A stretch of DNA of 64,000 nucleotides, from positions 806,001 through 870,000 of the forward strand of contig NZ_JQNK01000009.1 in assembly GCF_000745215.1 (NCBI RefSeq). The letters are read 5' to 3'. Below, piece by piece: positions 18,535-26,386 of the stretch. The number at the start of each line of letters is the position of its first letter. Positions within the stretch are counted from its first letter, which is position 1. The stretch comes from Methylosinus sp. PW1 (GTDB lineage Bacteria; Pseudomonadota; Alphaproteobacteria; Rhizobiales; Beijerinckiaceae). The notes beneath the pieces were generated by a model, which saw only the letters and a list, made by a program, of their open reading frames with translations, was not told the DNA's origin and ran no database searches. A program made the translations under genes and the position numbers.

Positions 18535-20460
18535 ATGTGTGAGCCCGGATGGGAGCAGCACTACGATAAGGAACTTGTCGCAGCGGTTCGTGCGATTGGA
18601 GGAGAACGACGTCGCGGTCTCGCGGCCTTTCTGGAATATCTCACTACGTGCTCGCCCGGATCGCAGGGAGATCGCATTCGGCGTTGTTTCCACGAAAACT
18701 ATGATGCGGGGGGAACGGACTTATTTCCTACCGGCATAGCGCATGAGCGAGCGTTCGTGGACGTCCTACACGCGTGGCGTGATGCATTCCTAGCCTCCGA
18801 CAATGGATTGAAAGGCAGTACACGTAGGAACCGATTGGACGGAGCCCGGCTCGGGCTGGAGGACCTCAGATCAAAAGGTTGCCGCGGCATTCCAAAAAGG
18901 TTTTCCAGATTTGCGATCAGGGTCGGCGGGCGAGATTACGACCCCACGCCGTCATTGGGGGAGGCTATCCACTGGCCCGAGCTCAACGGGATGTCTGGTT
19001 ATGAGCGCGAGCGGCGGGCGCTCGAACTCGTCCGAGCCGAATTTCTCGCCCTCTTCTTGTTTTACGAACGCCTTTTTGTTTTTGGACAACGTCTTCTCGC
19101 GGGTGATCCGCCCGATCTCGGTAGCGATCGAGATGCTTGGGAGGCGATTCGAGATGGATTGGAAATCTTCCGTGCGGCCATAAGAACGACGGGGTCGTTC
19201 GAATTGAGCCGGATCGACCGTGAACGCTTGCCTCGCGACCCAGAACTCTGGCGTCGCGCAGGCGGGTTCGATCTGTCGTGCGTATGGGATCATAGAACCA
19301 CGGCCTTTTCCGCGTATCGTGCAGCTTTCGGCCCTGTGTCCCCCGGGATGCTAGGTGCGCTGGGAGTCCTATTGTGCGACACGGGTTGGAATTTGCAACC
19401 TGCACAGGATATCCCACGAAGCCCATTTGTATTTTCCTCGTCTAGCGAAGCATTTATCGCCGAACGATCCTTCATATCGAGCTTTAAAAAAAGGGCTGGG
19501 CACAATGTTCTTGCTTACGTCGGTCAGGCTCTCAACGATAGCCGAGCGGAGATAGCAACCACATATTGGCAGCAAACTATTGGAGAATGTGACCCGAACG
19601 GAATCGGTGACGGCTACGCCAGCTTGAGCACGGACTCAGCATCCAATAGACTTTCAGCGGTAGATGTAATTACGAGATATTCAGCCATGGCCGAGTCGCT
19701 GCGACTCGAGTTCGGAGATAGGTCAAATATATTATTCGGAGACTCGTTTTGGATATACTCAAACACACAGTGTATACCAAAAAGGTTAGAATTAACATCT
19801 AATTTAAAAAAGCTTGTTGATCCAGATTCAATAATTGGATGTAAGGAGTTTATGATAAAATCAATTAGGAAGACGTACTTGATACTGATCCGCAACGAAA
19901 CTGGGTCAATCACTGCAACAAAAACAGCAGCCGGTCATAATAGCAGTGGTGTTCTACAGCCACATTATCTCAATACACCGACGGTCAATGCCGAACTAGA
20001 CGCATCAATTCGTCTATTTCAAGACGCGATCGAGGGCATTGTAACCCGAGAACTCGATCAAGACATCGTGGCCGAAAGGCTCGGAAAGACCGTGGAAGAG
20101 CTTGAGCGCATGCGCGACGTCGCCAAACTCGCTGGCATAACGACGGCCTTGGGCTTGGTGGTAGAAAACCACTCGGATGGAGATGACAAGCAGCCGCCCG
20201 CAGCCAAACCTTTGCATTTCTACCCTAACGACGCTCGCTTAACCGAACTTTATCTGACGCATCGTAAGCTTCGCCATATGCAGACCCACTACCCTAATAT
20301 CGTCCGCTTTAGGCAAGAATTTCTGCCGCTGCTAGCCATGGCCAAAGCCATCGGACGTGAAGTGTTCAAGCAGCACCTCGGCCCCCGCTATTGGCGCGCC
20401 GCCCGGACGGCGGCGGCAGACCTCCGAAACGGCAAGGCTGCACTGCCTTTCATCGAATGA
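18535..20460 (+). CDS. Large tyrosine-recombinase-like protein, first gene of the island trio
   Basis: 641 residues. The C-terminal half resembles the tyrosine recombinase catalytic domain: SIRKTYLILI with Arg445 in the box II position, AGHNSSGVLQPHYL with His468 and the candidate nucleophile Tyr478, and an upstream RAGHNVLAYVG. The usual box I arginine is not evident; the matching segment reads LLCDTGWNLQPAQDI. The protein may therefore be an auxiliary or divergent recombinase. The N-terminal 250 residues are helical and probably DNA-binding. The start at 18535 follows AGGGGATAG. The next gene begins 15 bp after its stop, so the two are cotranscribed. Length and order resemble GmtY/GmtZ of Gamma-Mobile-Trio islands or TnpA/TnpB of Tn554, but without a search this is an inference. 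Confidence 0.75.
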   Translation: MCEPGWEQHYDKELVAAVRAIGGERRRGLAAFLEYLTTCSPGSQGDRIRRCFHENYDAGGTDLFPTGIAHERAFVDVLHAWRDAFLASDNGLKGSTRRNRLDGARLGLEDLRSKGCRGIPKRFSRFAIRVGGRDYDPTPSLGEAIHWPELNGMSGYERERRALELVRAEFLALFLFYERLFVFGQRLLAGDPPDLGSDRDAWEAIRDGLEIFRAAIRTTGSFELSRIDRERLPRDPELWRRAGGFDLSCVWDHRTTAFSAYRAAFGPVSPGMLGALGVLLCDTGWNLQPAQDIPRSPFVFSSSSEAFIAERSFISSFKKRAGHNVLAYVGQALNDSRAEIATTYWQQTIGECDPNGIGDGYASLSTDSASNRLSAVDVITRYSAMAESLRLEFGDRSNILFGDSFWIYSNTQCIPKRLELTSNLKKLVDPDSIIGCKEFMIKSIRKTYLILIRNETGSITATKTAAGHNSSGVLQPHYLNTPTVNAELDASIRLFQDAIEGIVTRELDQDIVAERLGKTVEELERMRDVAKLAGITTALGLVVENHSDGDDKQPPAAKPLHFYPNDARLTELYLTHRKLRHMQTHYPNIVRFRQEFLPLLAMAKAIGREVFKQHLGPRYWRAARTAAADLRNGKAALPFIE

Positions 20461-20475
20461 AATTGACGGATTGAC

Positions 20476-22896
20476 ATGAACGTCGCTTCAAACCCCACCA
20501 CCCGCCAATACCACGACGACGTCCTAGAAGACTACGAGCGCCCGAAATGGCTCGTCGCGAGCAAGCCAAACAGCGAATCAGATCAAACATTTGAAGGTGA
20601 CGCCGCCGACCTGCGCCACGACTACTGGATACTCCGCACTGCCGACCCTGCCAAAGTCCGAGATTCTGACTTCAAGCTCGACTTCCGTCAGCCCGTATCC
20701 GAAGAGATGCTGTTGACGGACGAGTCGCGCGTAAACGACCTACTGACCGCCAAGATCCTCGTCATCGAAACTATGCGGGGGCAATACCTACGCCCAGCCC
20801 GCACCGCCAAAAGAACCGTTAAAATGGTTTTCACATTTGCGTGGATCGTTCGGTGGCGCCTCGCGCTGAACGTAACGGAAATGTCCAAGCTATCTCCGGC
20901 CCTGTTCGATGATTTTTGTGATCGACTGGCGTCGGGCGGACTGCCCGATCTAATCGATCTCGAAAGCCGCCTTGCGCGGCTGGAAAAGCGGTATCGGGAG
21001 GGGGAATATGATTGGCCTCGCTATCGGGACGGGTCCAACATACTGGTCGACTTCGGCAAAATCGGGCGGACGCTTGGAGTGCCGTTTCAAATTCTTAATG
21101 CCACCAATCGAAAGAGGATTCGTAACCTTGCGGAAGGGGGTGGTTCACTGCCTGAAACAGAAATCGTTGATGATGCAAATAATGATAATGAACAGAACGA
21201 CAAAGGAACCTTAATAGCTTACGAACGGGCACTTGAATTTTTCACGGTTTGGGATTTGCTCCATCTATCCTCAAATATCGGACTAATTTCTCACGATCAG
21301 CTTGAATTTAATCCATTCGAAAAGACATCCATTGACGCACGGGCACGGCAAGTAGGACGAACACTGAATTTACAAGCCGGCGAAGGACGCACCGGCACGC
21401 TGGAGTCGGAAAACTGGCTTCGCCTTCTCGACGGCGCGGCCAGATGGGTGCTCGACTATTCAAAGCCTATATTGGATAGCTGCAAGCTTATAGCTGATTG
21501 TCAATCAGAGATTTTTTCGCAAAAACATGAACGCAGGTCACAGAAAAATATATTCACGCTAGTGACTAAGGCACTCACTGAGGATTACACTTTCAACGGC
21601 CGCCGCCTTTCTCCGACTTGGCGACGCCACAATAAAGCATTTGATCCAGACGACATAACTCTTGAAGAGGCCCTAGCTCATCTGATTACCGCCTGTCTTG
21701 TCCTGATCGGCGGATTCTCCGCGCGACGCCACGGAGAGTTGAACAGCCTACAGGCTGGATGCGTCTACAAAGATCAAGTGTCAGGAGCATGGATACTGTC
21801 CAGCTACATCGAAAAAACGATTAGGGACAACGCCGAAATTCCCGTCCCCGCAGCGGTCGCCGTGGCCGTTCAAATCTTGGAGCGATTGAGCGAATCAGCC
21901 CGCCTAAAGGATAAAACCAATTGGCTTACCAAGGTCCATCGCCCTAGCTTAAGCGAATCCGAACTTAACACCGGTCAAAGAATATATATCCAAACAATGC
22001 TTCAGTTTACACTCAATAGCTTCGCAGACATCGTCGGCGCTCGAACGTCAAGCGACGGTACCCTCTGGAAATTCAAGCCGCATCAATTGCGTCGCGCTTT
22101 TGCGATCTATTATTATCATCATAATCGCTATTCTAATCTTGACGCCATAAGCCGCTTTCTCAGGCATTTTGATCCAGAAATGACACGCCGCTACATTACG
22201 GAGACTATTCCCGGCGCCCATATGAGAATGCGTGAAATCGTCGAAGCGAGAAGCGCGAAAGCTCAAGAAAATGAACGAATTTCCGCCGAGGCGCGCGACG
22301 CGATGCGACGGATGAAAGAAGTCGCCGTCGAATATGAAGACGTCAGGCAGGAATACTTCGTTGAACGAAACATGCAGATCTACGACAACGACGAGTCCCC
22401 AATCGGTCGAGGGGCCGCACTGCTGATGGACGAACTCGAGGACCTCGTCGCCCAAGCCCGTAACAACATCACGATCGGCAGCCGAATGAACTGCTCGCCC
22501 GACCGAGAACGCACGGCCCTGCTGGATCTCCTGCGAAGCCGCGCGCCCGAACGCTACTTGGAGCCGCATCCGGGCCGGCACGCCCACTGCGCTTGCCGCC
22601 CGGACGTCCCCGAGGACACGGCTGACGCCATCTGCCTACAAATGCAAGCGAAAGTCACCGGCGCCGCCGATACGCGGGCCAACTACGCATTCTCGGGCCC
22701 CAAGGAATGCTACGACTGCAAACATTGCGTGGCATTCGCTGAAAATGTCATCGTCATGAAGCGAAAAATCGAGGAGGCAGAACAGGCTACGAAGAGTCCC
22801 GCAGAGCGGTTTCGTGTCGCCGCCCAATCGCGTCTCGACGCCTATAAGGCGACCTTGGAAAGCGCCCGAGCCGCCGTAAGGGACCGGGGGAGATAG
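20476..22896 (+). CDS. Large tyrosine recombinase with Cys-rich C-terminus, second gene of the trio
   Basis: 806 residues. The recombinase signature is complete: box I arginine in GGFSARRHGELNSLQ (about 417-418), His536 and Arg539 in KPHQLRRAFAIYYY, His564 in FLRHFDPEM and the nucleophile Tyr573 in TRRYI. The C-terminal 230 residues are an extension with HCACRPD and ECYDCKHC, which could form a zinc-binding module. The core-binding domain is probably within residues 240-380. The following small gene starts 2 bp after its stop. It presumably makes the strand exchanges together with its neighbours; which of the three island recombinases acts at which end cannot be told from sequence. Confidence 0.85.
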   Translation: MNVASNPTTRQYHDDVLEDYERPKWLVASKPNSESDQTFEGDAADLRHDYWILRTADPAKVRDSDFKLDFRQPVSEEMLLTDESRVNDLLTAKILVIETMRGQYLRPARTAKRTVKMVFTFAWIVRWRLALNVTEMSKLSPALFDDFCDRLASGGLPDLIDLESRLARLEKRYREGEYDWPRYRDGSNILVDFGKIGRTLGVPFQILNATNRKRIRNLAEGGGSLPETEIVDDANNDNEQNDKGTLIAYERALEFFTVWDLLHLSSNIGLISHDQLEFNPFEKTSIDARARQVGRTLNLQAGEGRTGTLESENWLRLLDGAARWVLDYSKPILDSCKLIADCQSEIFSQKHERRSQKNIFTLVTKALTEDYTFNGRRLSPTWRRHNKAFDPDDITLEEALAHLITACLVLIGGFSARRHGELNSLQAGCVYKDQVSGAWILSSYIEKTIRDNAEIPVPAAVAVAVQILERLSESARLKDKTNWLTKVHRPSLSESELNTGQRIYIQTMLQFTLNSFADIVGARTSSDGTLWKFKPHQLRRAFAIYYYHHNRYSNLDAISRFLRHFDPEMTRRYITETIPGAHMRMREIVEARSAKAQENERISAEARDAMRRMKEVAVEYEDVRQEYFVERNMQIYDNDESPIGRGAALLMDELEDLVAQARNNITIGSRMNCSPDRERTALLDLLRSRAPERYLEPHPGRHAHCACRPDVPEDTADAICLQMQAKVTGAADTRANYAFSGPKECYDCKHCVAFAENVIVMKRKIEEAEQATKSPAERFRVAAQSRLDAYKATLESARAAVRDRGR

Positions 22897-22897
22897 C

Positions 22898-23332
22898 ATG
22901 GCGAACGAAACCCCCGCCCAAAAAGGAGCCGCCGTCAAAGCCGCTTTCACGGCCAAAGTCGCGCTCTTGGAGGATTGGGCCAAGAACGGCGTCCCTGCGG
23001 GCGTCGCGTGGCCCAAAAACCGCAGCGCGCTCCGAGCCTGGCAAGGGCCCAATGGCAATCTCCGCGTTTGGTCGGACGTTCACATCGACCAAGAGCGCGT
23101 CGGCAAGCACCCGGATCTCACTCGGCGCTTCATCGAGGCGGTGGAACACATCACTTTCCGCCAAACGGCCAAGGTCGACCGCCTAAAGCACGCCCGGACA
23201 GACGCCCAAATCGCCGCGGCTCAAAGAGACGCATTGCAGGAGCAAAACGCACGCCTCCTCAGCGAGATCGCCGAACTGAAGCGCCGAGTGCAGACATTGG
23301 AGGCGCTTATCCAAGCGCGGACCCAATCATGA
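22898..23332 (+). CDS. Small coiled-coil protein, third gene of the trio
   Basis: 144 residues, unrecognised by name. The N-terminal 90 residues have WPKNRSALRAWQGPNGNL and RRFIEAVEHITF; the last 50 form a strong coiled coil (DALQEQNARLLSEIAELKRRV). The position directly after two recombinases parallels TnpC of Tn554 and GmtX of Gamma-Mobile-Trio islands, small proteins that assist or orient transposition. The stop overlaps the start of the primase gene (ATGA at 23329-23332), indicating translational coupling. Confidence 0.7.
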   Translation: MANETPAQKGAAVKAAFTAKVALLEDWAKNGVPAGVAWPKNRSALRAWQGPNGNLRVWSDVHIDQERVGKHPDLTRRFIEAVEHITFRQTAKVDRLKHARTDAQIAAAQRDALQEQNARLLSEIAELKRRVQTLEALIQARTQS

Positions 23333-24201
23333 CCGAACCCTTGCTCCGCTGGGCCGCCGCGATGCCCGCTGACCGCTACGATATCCGGGCGGTCTGGCCC
23401 GACCGCGCCGAGCATGTGCCATCTGTGTTGAGATGCGTCACCGCAGCAGGTCTCCCAGCCCTGACCCCGTTTCTGAAAGCAAAAAACGCGGCCGGCTACA
23501 ACCTGATCGGACGCCCGGACGACCCGCGCTTCATATTCGTCGACGACATCTCGCTAGACACTCTCAACGGTATGATCGCTGCCGGCCACCGCCCTTGCGT
23601 GGTCGTCGAGTCGTCCCTGCGGAACTTTCAAGCATTTTTCGACGCCGAAACCACTGAAGACCAAACGGCGAAGGCCTTGGCCCGCTTCATGGCATCCCAA
23701 TGGGGCGGCGACTTAGCCTCTGCGGACGCACGCCATGCCGGCAGGCTGCCCGGATTCACGAACCGAAAGCCGAAACACCGCCGCGCCGACGCGAGCTACC
23801 CCTACGCGCGCCTGCGGACGGCATCCGCACGCCTTGATCCAGTGCTCGCCGCTATGGCCACCGACCCCACGGCACTGCCCACCGACGATCAACAGGGGGC
23901 GCGCGCGGCGCGCACGCTAGGAAATTGCGCGACATCCGTCGCGCCGGCCCTCGGCGACCGTGACCGCTCGACCTTCTACGACACGCTGCTCGCCCCTTAC
24001 GCGGCCCGCTACGGCGCCACGCTCGACCGCTCCCGCGCCGATTTCGCGATCGCCCGGACACTACTAGTCCAAGGGATGCCCCCATCCGAGGTCGCGGAAG
24101 TCCTGTCCGCATCCTCGAAGGCCCGTGAACACAGCCAGCCGCAACAGTACGTAGAACGCACGGTCGCCGCCGCGCGTGATGCAGCATCACGGAGGTCATG
24201 A
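23329..24201 (+). CDS. RepB-type DNA primase domain protein
   Basis: 290 residues. The family pattern of RepB-like primases (found in plasmids and phages) is clear: FIFVDDISLDTLNGMIAAG, PCVVVESSLRNFQAFF, then GGDLASADARHAGRLPGFTN followed by RKPKHR. The C-terminus (about 210-290) is helical with ALGDRDRSTFYDTLLAPYAA and could be a primase C-terminal (PriCT-like) module. The start is the ATG overlapping the previous stop, and its own stop overlaps the next start (ATGATGG at 24198). No replication initiator or origin is seen nearby, so whether the island replicates extrachromosomally is unknown. Confidence 0.75.
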   Translation: MTEPLLRWAAAMPADRYDIRAVWPDRAEHVPSVLRCVTAAGLPALTPFLKAKNAAGYNLIGRPDDPRFIFVDDISLDTLNGMIAAGHRPCVVVESSLRNFQAFFDAETTEDQTAKALARFMASQWGGDLASADARHAGRLPGFTNRKPKHRRADASYPYARLRTASARLDPVLAAMATDPTALPTDDQQGARAARTLGNCATSVAPALGDRDRSTFYDTLLAPYAARYGATLDRSRADFAIARTLLVQGMPPSEVAEVLSASSKAREHSQPQQYVERTVAAARDAASRRS

Positions 24202-24541
24202 TGGACGACCTCGCGATGCTGGAAAAAGCGTGCGGTGACGTCACGGTCGAGAGCGCGCCAGAAGCCGCCACGTTCGTCCGGGCGGGCCCCGTCCTGTTCG
24301 GCGCCCGCTGGAAGGCGCCGATGGCGCGCGCCCTCGGGGTGACGCGGGAGACGGTGTCGAGGTGGGTGTCCGCCGGCGACGTGCCGCCTTGGGCGATGAA
24401 TGTCGTGCGCCTCATGAACGCCAACAAGGGCGCCGTCCTCAGCCTCTGCGACCGCACCGGCAACATGGCGAAGCCTTGGGCCGACGCCGGCTTCGAATGC
24501 TTCTGCGTCGACCTCCAGCATCCCGCGGGCGAACACGCGCG

Positions 24542-24547
24542 CGACGG
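24542..24547. repeat. Target-site duplication of the IS, left copy
   Basis: CGACGG at 24542-24547 is repeated directly at 25737-25742, immediately outside the IS inverted repeats. The identity could be extended by two bases because both the IS and the target continue with GA, so a length of 6 is the simplest reading. Confidence 0.75.
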
Positions 24548-25736
24548 GAGCGCTTCGCAGAATAGCCGAGGTCTCGGCGTTTACGGTTTTTCGGCCGCAA
24601 TCGACGGGCTTTGATGCGCCCGCGCGCCATCTGGCGCAATGCTCTGCGCCGTCAGCCGGTCATTTTTCGCATCCCTATCCGGTTCGAGACACACCTCTCC
24701 CCTCGCGGCGTCATGCCGCCGCTTCGAGAACCCGCGCCCGCTTCATGTTCATCGCCATGACGACGAACTGAAGATGACAATTGTTGCGCGCGAGGCTGCG
24801 GTAGCGTACTCGCGCCATCCCATACCAGTTCTTCATCGTCGCGTTGGCGCGCTCGACGCCGACGCGAACGCTCGACGCCGTCTTGTTGAACCATCTCTGC
24901 CAGTCCGGCTGTCGCGCTCCGCGCTTCGCCTTATAGGCGATCTTGTCGTCGATCTTCTTGTCGTTCAACGCCTTGCGTAGCGCTGCGCTATCATATGCCT
25001 TGTCGCCGTAATAGGCCTCTTCATCGCCCTGGATCATCGCCTCGCCGCGCTGGCTGTCGTGCAGATCGGCGCTCGTCATCTCCGCTTGGCGCACGATGCC
25101 GCTTTCTTCGTCGACCGCCAGATGCGCCTTGTAGCCGAAGTAGGTCTCGCCGTTCTTCTTGGTGAAGCTCGCGTCCGGGTCGCGCGGATTGACCTGCCCC
25201 TCGTCGTGGGGCGGCGGCTTCACGGCGGCCGCGATGATAGTGGCGTCGACCAGCGTGCCGCGCTTCACGATCAGCCCGCGCGCGTCGAGTTGTCGATTGA
25301 CCTCGGCAAGTAGTTTCTCGTCGAGGCCGAGCTTGGCGAGCCGCTGACGAAACCGCCAGATCGATGAATGGTCCGGCGTCTCCTCGTCCAGCGGAACCCC
25401 GCAAAAGCGCCGAAACGACAGGCGATCGCGCACAGCCTCCTCGGCGGCGGGGTCGGACAGCCCATACCACTGCTGCAACAGCACGATCTTGAACATGGTC
25501 AGTGGCGGATAGGCCGGCGCGCCGTCGCTCGAAGAATGCAGCGGACGCAAAATAACGTCGAACGCGCTCCACTCGAACGTCTTGGCGATATCTTCCAGAA
25601 ACCCACCAGGACGAGAATAGGCTTTCACGAATGCGTCGGCGAGCGAAGGTTGGCTGAAGTTGCGGCGTGACATCGGTGACTCACATCCCTCGGACGCCCC
25701 AGAGAATCACGGGTTCGCCGGTTTTGCAAAGCGCTC
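24548..25736 (-). mobile_element. IS5-family insertion sequence, 1189 bp
   Basis: Terminal imperfect inverted repeats begin GAGCGCTTCGCAGAA on the left and GAGCGCTTTGCAAAA on the right (about 18 of 22 positions match). A single transposase gene reads leftward and fills most of the element. Flanking 6-bp direct repeats and the in-frame restoration of the host gene show a complete, apparently recent insertion. The strip 24548-24710 is the non-coding left end of the element. Confidence 0.88.
24711..25673 (-). CDS. IS5-family transposase
   Basis: 320 residues, intact. The N-terminal DUF772-like domain (PPLTMFKIVLLQQWYGLSDP, DRLSFRRFCGVPLDEETPD) is followed by a DDE domain: first Asp in GTLVDATIIAAAV, second in YYGDKAYDSAALR, and the Glu in SVRVGVERANATMKNWYG. 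The conserved FGYKAHLAVDEESGIV segment is typical of IS5-group enzymes. All catalytic residues are present, so the element could still move. It is transcribed against the island genes and so also breaks the rightward operon. Confidence 0.95.
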   Translation of the reverse strand: MSRRNFSQPSLADAFVKAYSRPGGFLEDIAKTFEWSAFDVILRPLHSSSDGAPAYPPLTMFKIVLLQQWYGLSDPAAEEAVRDRLSFRRFCGVPLDEETPDHSSIWRFRQRLAKLGLDEKLLAEVNRQLDARGLIVKRGTLVDATIIAAAVKPPPHDEGQVNPRDPDASFTKKNGETYFGYKAHLAVDEESGIVRQAEMTSADLHDSQRGEAMIQGDEEAYYGDKAYDSAALRKALNDKKIDDKIAYKAKRGARQPDWQRWFNKTASSVRVGVERANATMKNWYGMARVRYRSLARNNCHLQFVVMAMNMKRARVLEAAA

Positions 25737-26386
25737 CGACGGGATCACCTGGATCGGCGCGGATGTCCGGGCGTGGATGCCGCCGCCGCGCCGCTATGCG
25801 ATCGTGTTCGCCGCGCCGCCCTGCACGCATCTCGCGGTCAGCGGGGCGCGCTGGTTCCGAGACAAGGGCGTGGGGACCTTGGCGTCAGCCGCGGAACTCG
25901 TCGACGCCTGCCGGCGCATTTGCGAGTGGTCTCAGGCCCCCTGGATGATCGAAAACCCCGTCAGCACCCTCAGCAGCTATTGGCGGCGCCCGGACTTCTC
26001 GTTCCACCCGAACGAATTCGGCGGCTATGAGGGCGGCGAGGCCGACGACTATCCGAAAAGGACGTGCCTATGGACCGGCGGCGGCTTCCGCTTCCCGCAG
26101 AAAAGGCCGATCCCCATCGGACGTCCGAAGTTCATCAACCACATGCCCGAGACCTCGGACCGGGGGAACCTACGCAGCGTCACGCCGCCCGGATTTGCGC
26201 GGGCGGTCTTCGAGGCGAACGTGGGCAGGTCGAGATGCCGAGTTCTACTCACACCTTCATGAAGTCCGACCGTTGATGAAGACGGTTCCCTAGCGGTATC
26301 GGTAGCAAAACTCGGCCCTCAAACAAGGCGAACCGCCCATCTGAATTCGCTATCTCTTTCCCGTCGAACGCATAGAAAGCCTCCCC

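Larger units (their letters stand above)
24198..26262 (+). pseudogene. HTH-cytosine-C5 methyltransferase-like gene disrupted by an IS5-family element
   Basis: The left part (24198-24547) encodes a helix-turn-helix (MARALGVTRETVSRWVSAGD) followed by a SAM-binding-like LSLCDRTGNMAKPWADAGFE. The right part (25743-26262) continues ITWIGADVRAWM, the PPC-type catalytic segment VFAAPPCTHLAVSGARWF (motif IV), an EN motif (IENPVS) and a C-terminal NHMPETSDRGNLRSVTPPGF. Removing the 1189-bp IS plus one 6-bp repeat gives exactly 290 codons with no frame break. Phage-type methyltransferases of this form protect mobile DNA from restriction or regulate it. In the present state the protein would end shortly after the SAM loop, so it is likely inactive. 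Confidence 0.85.

Noticed and set aside
24542..24549. 8-bp target duplication CGACGGGA for the IS
   Set aside because: Using 8 bp makes the IS ends asymmetric; 6 bp keeps both ends starting GAGCGC and restores the frame.
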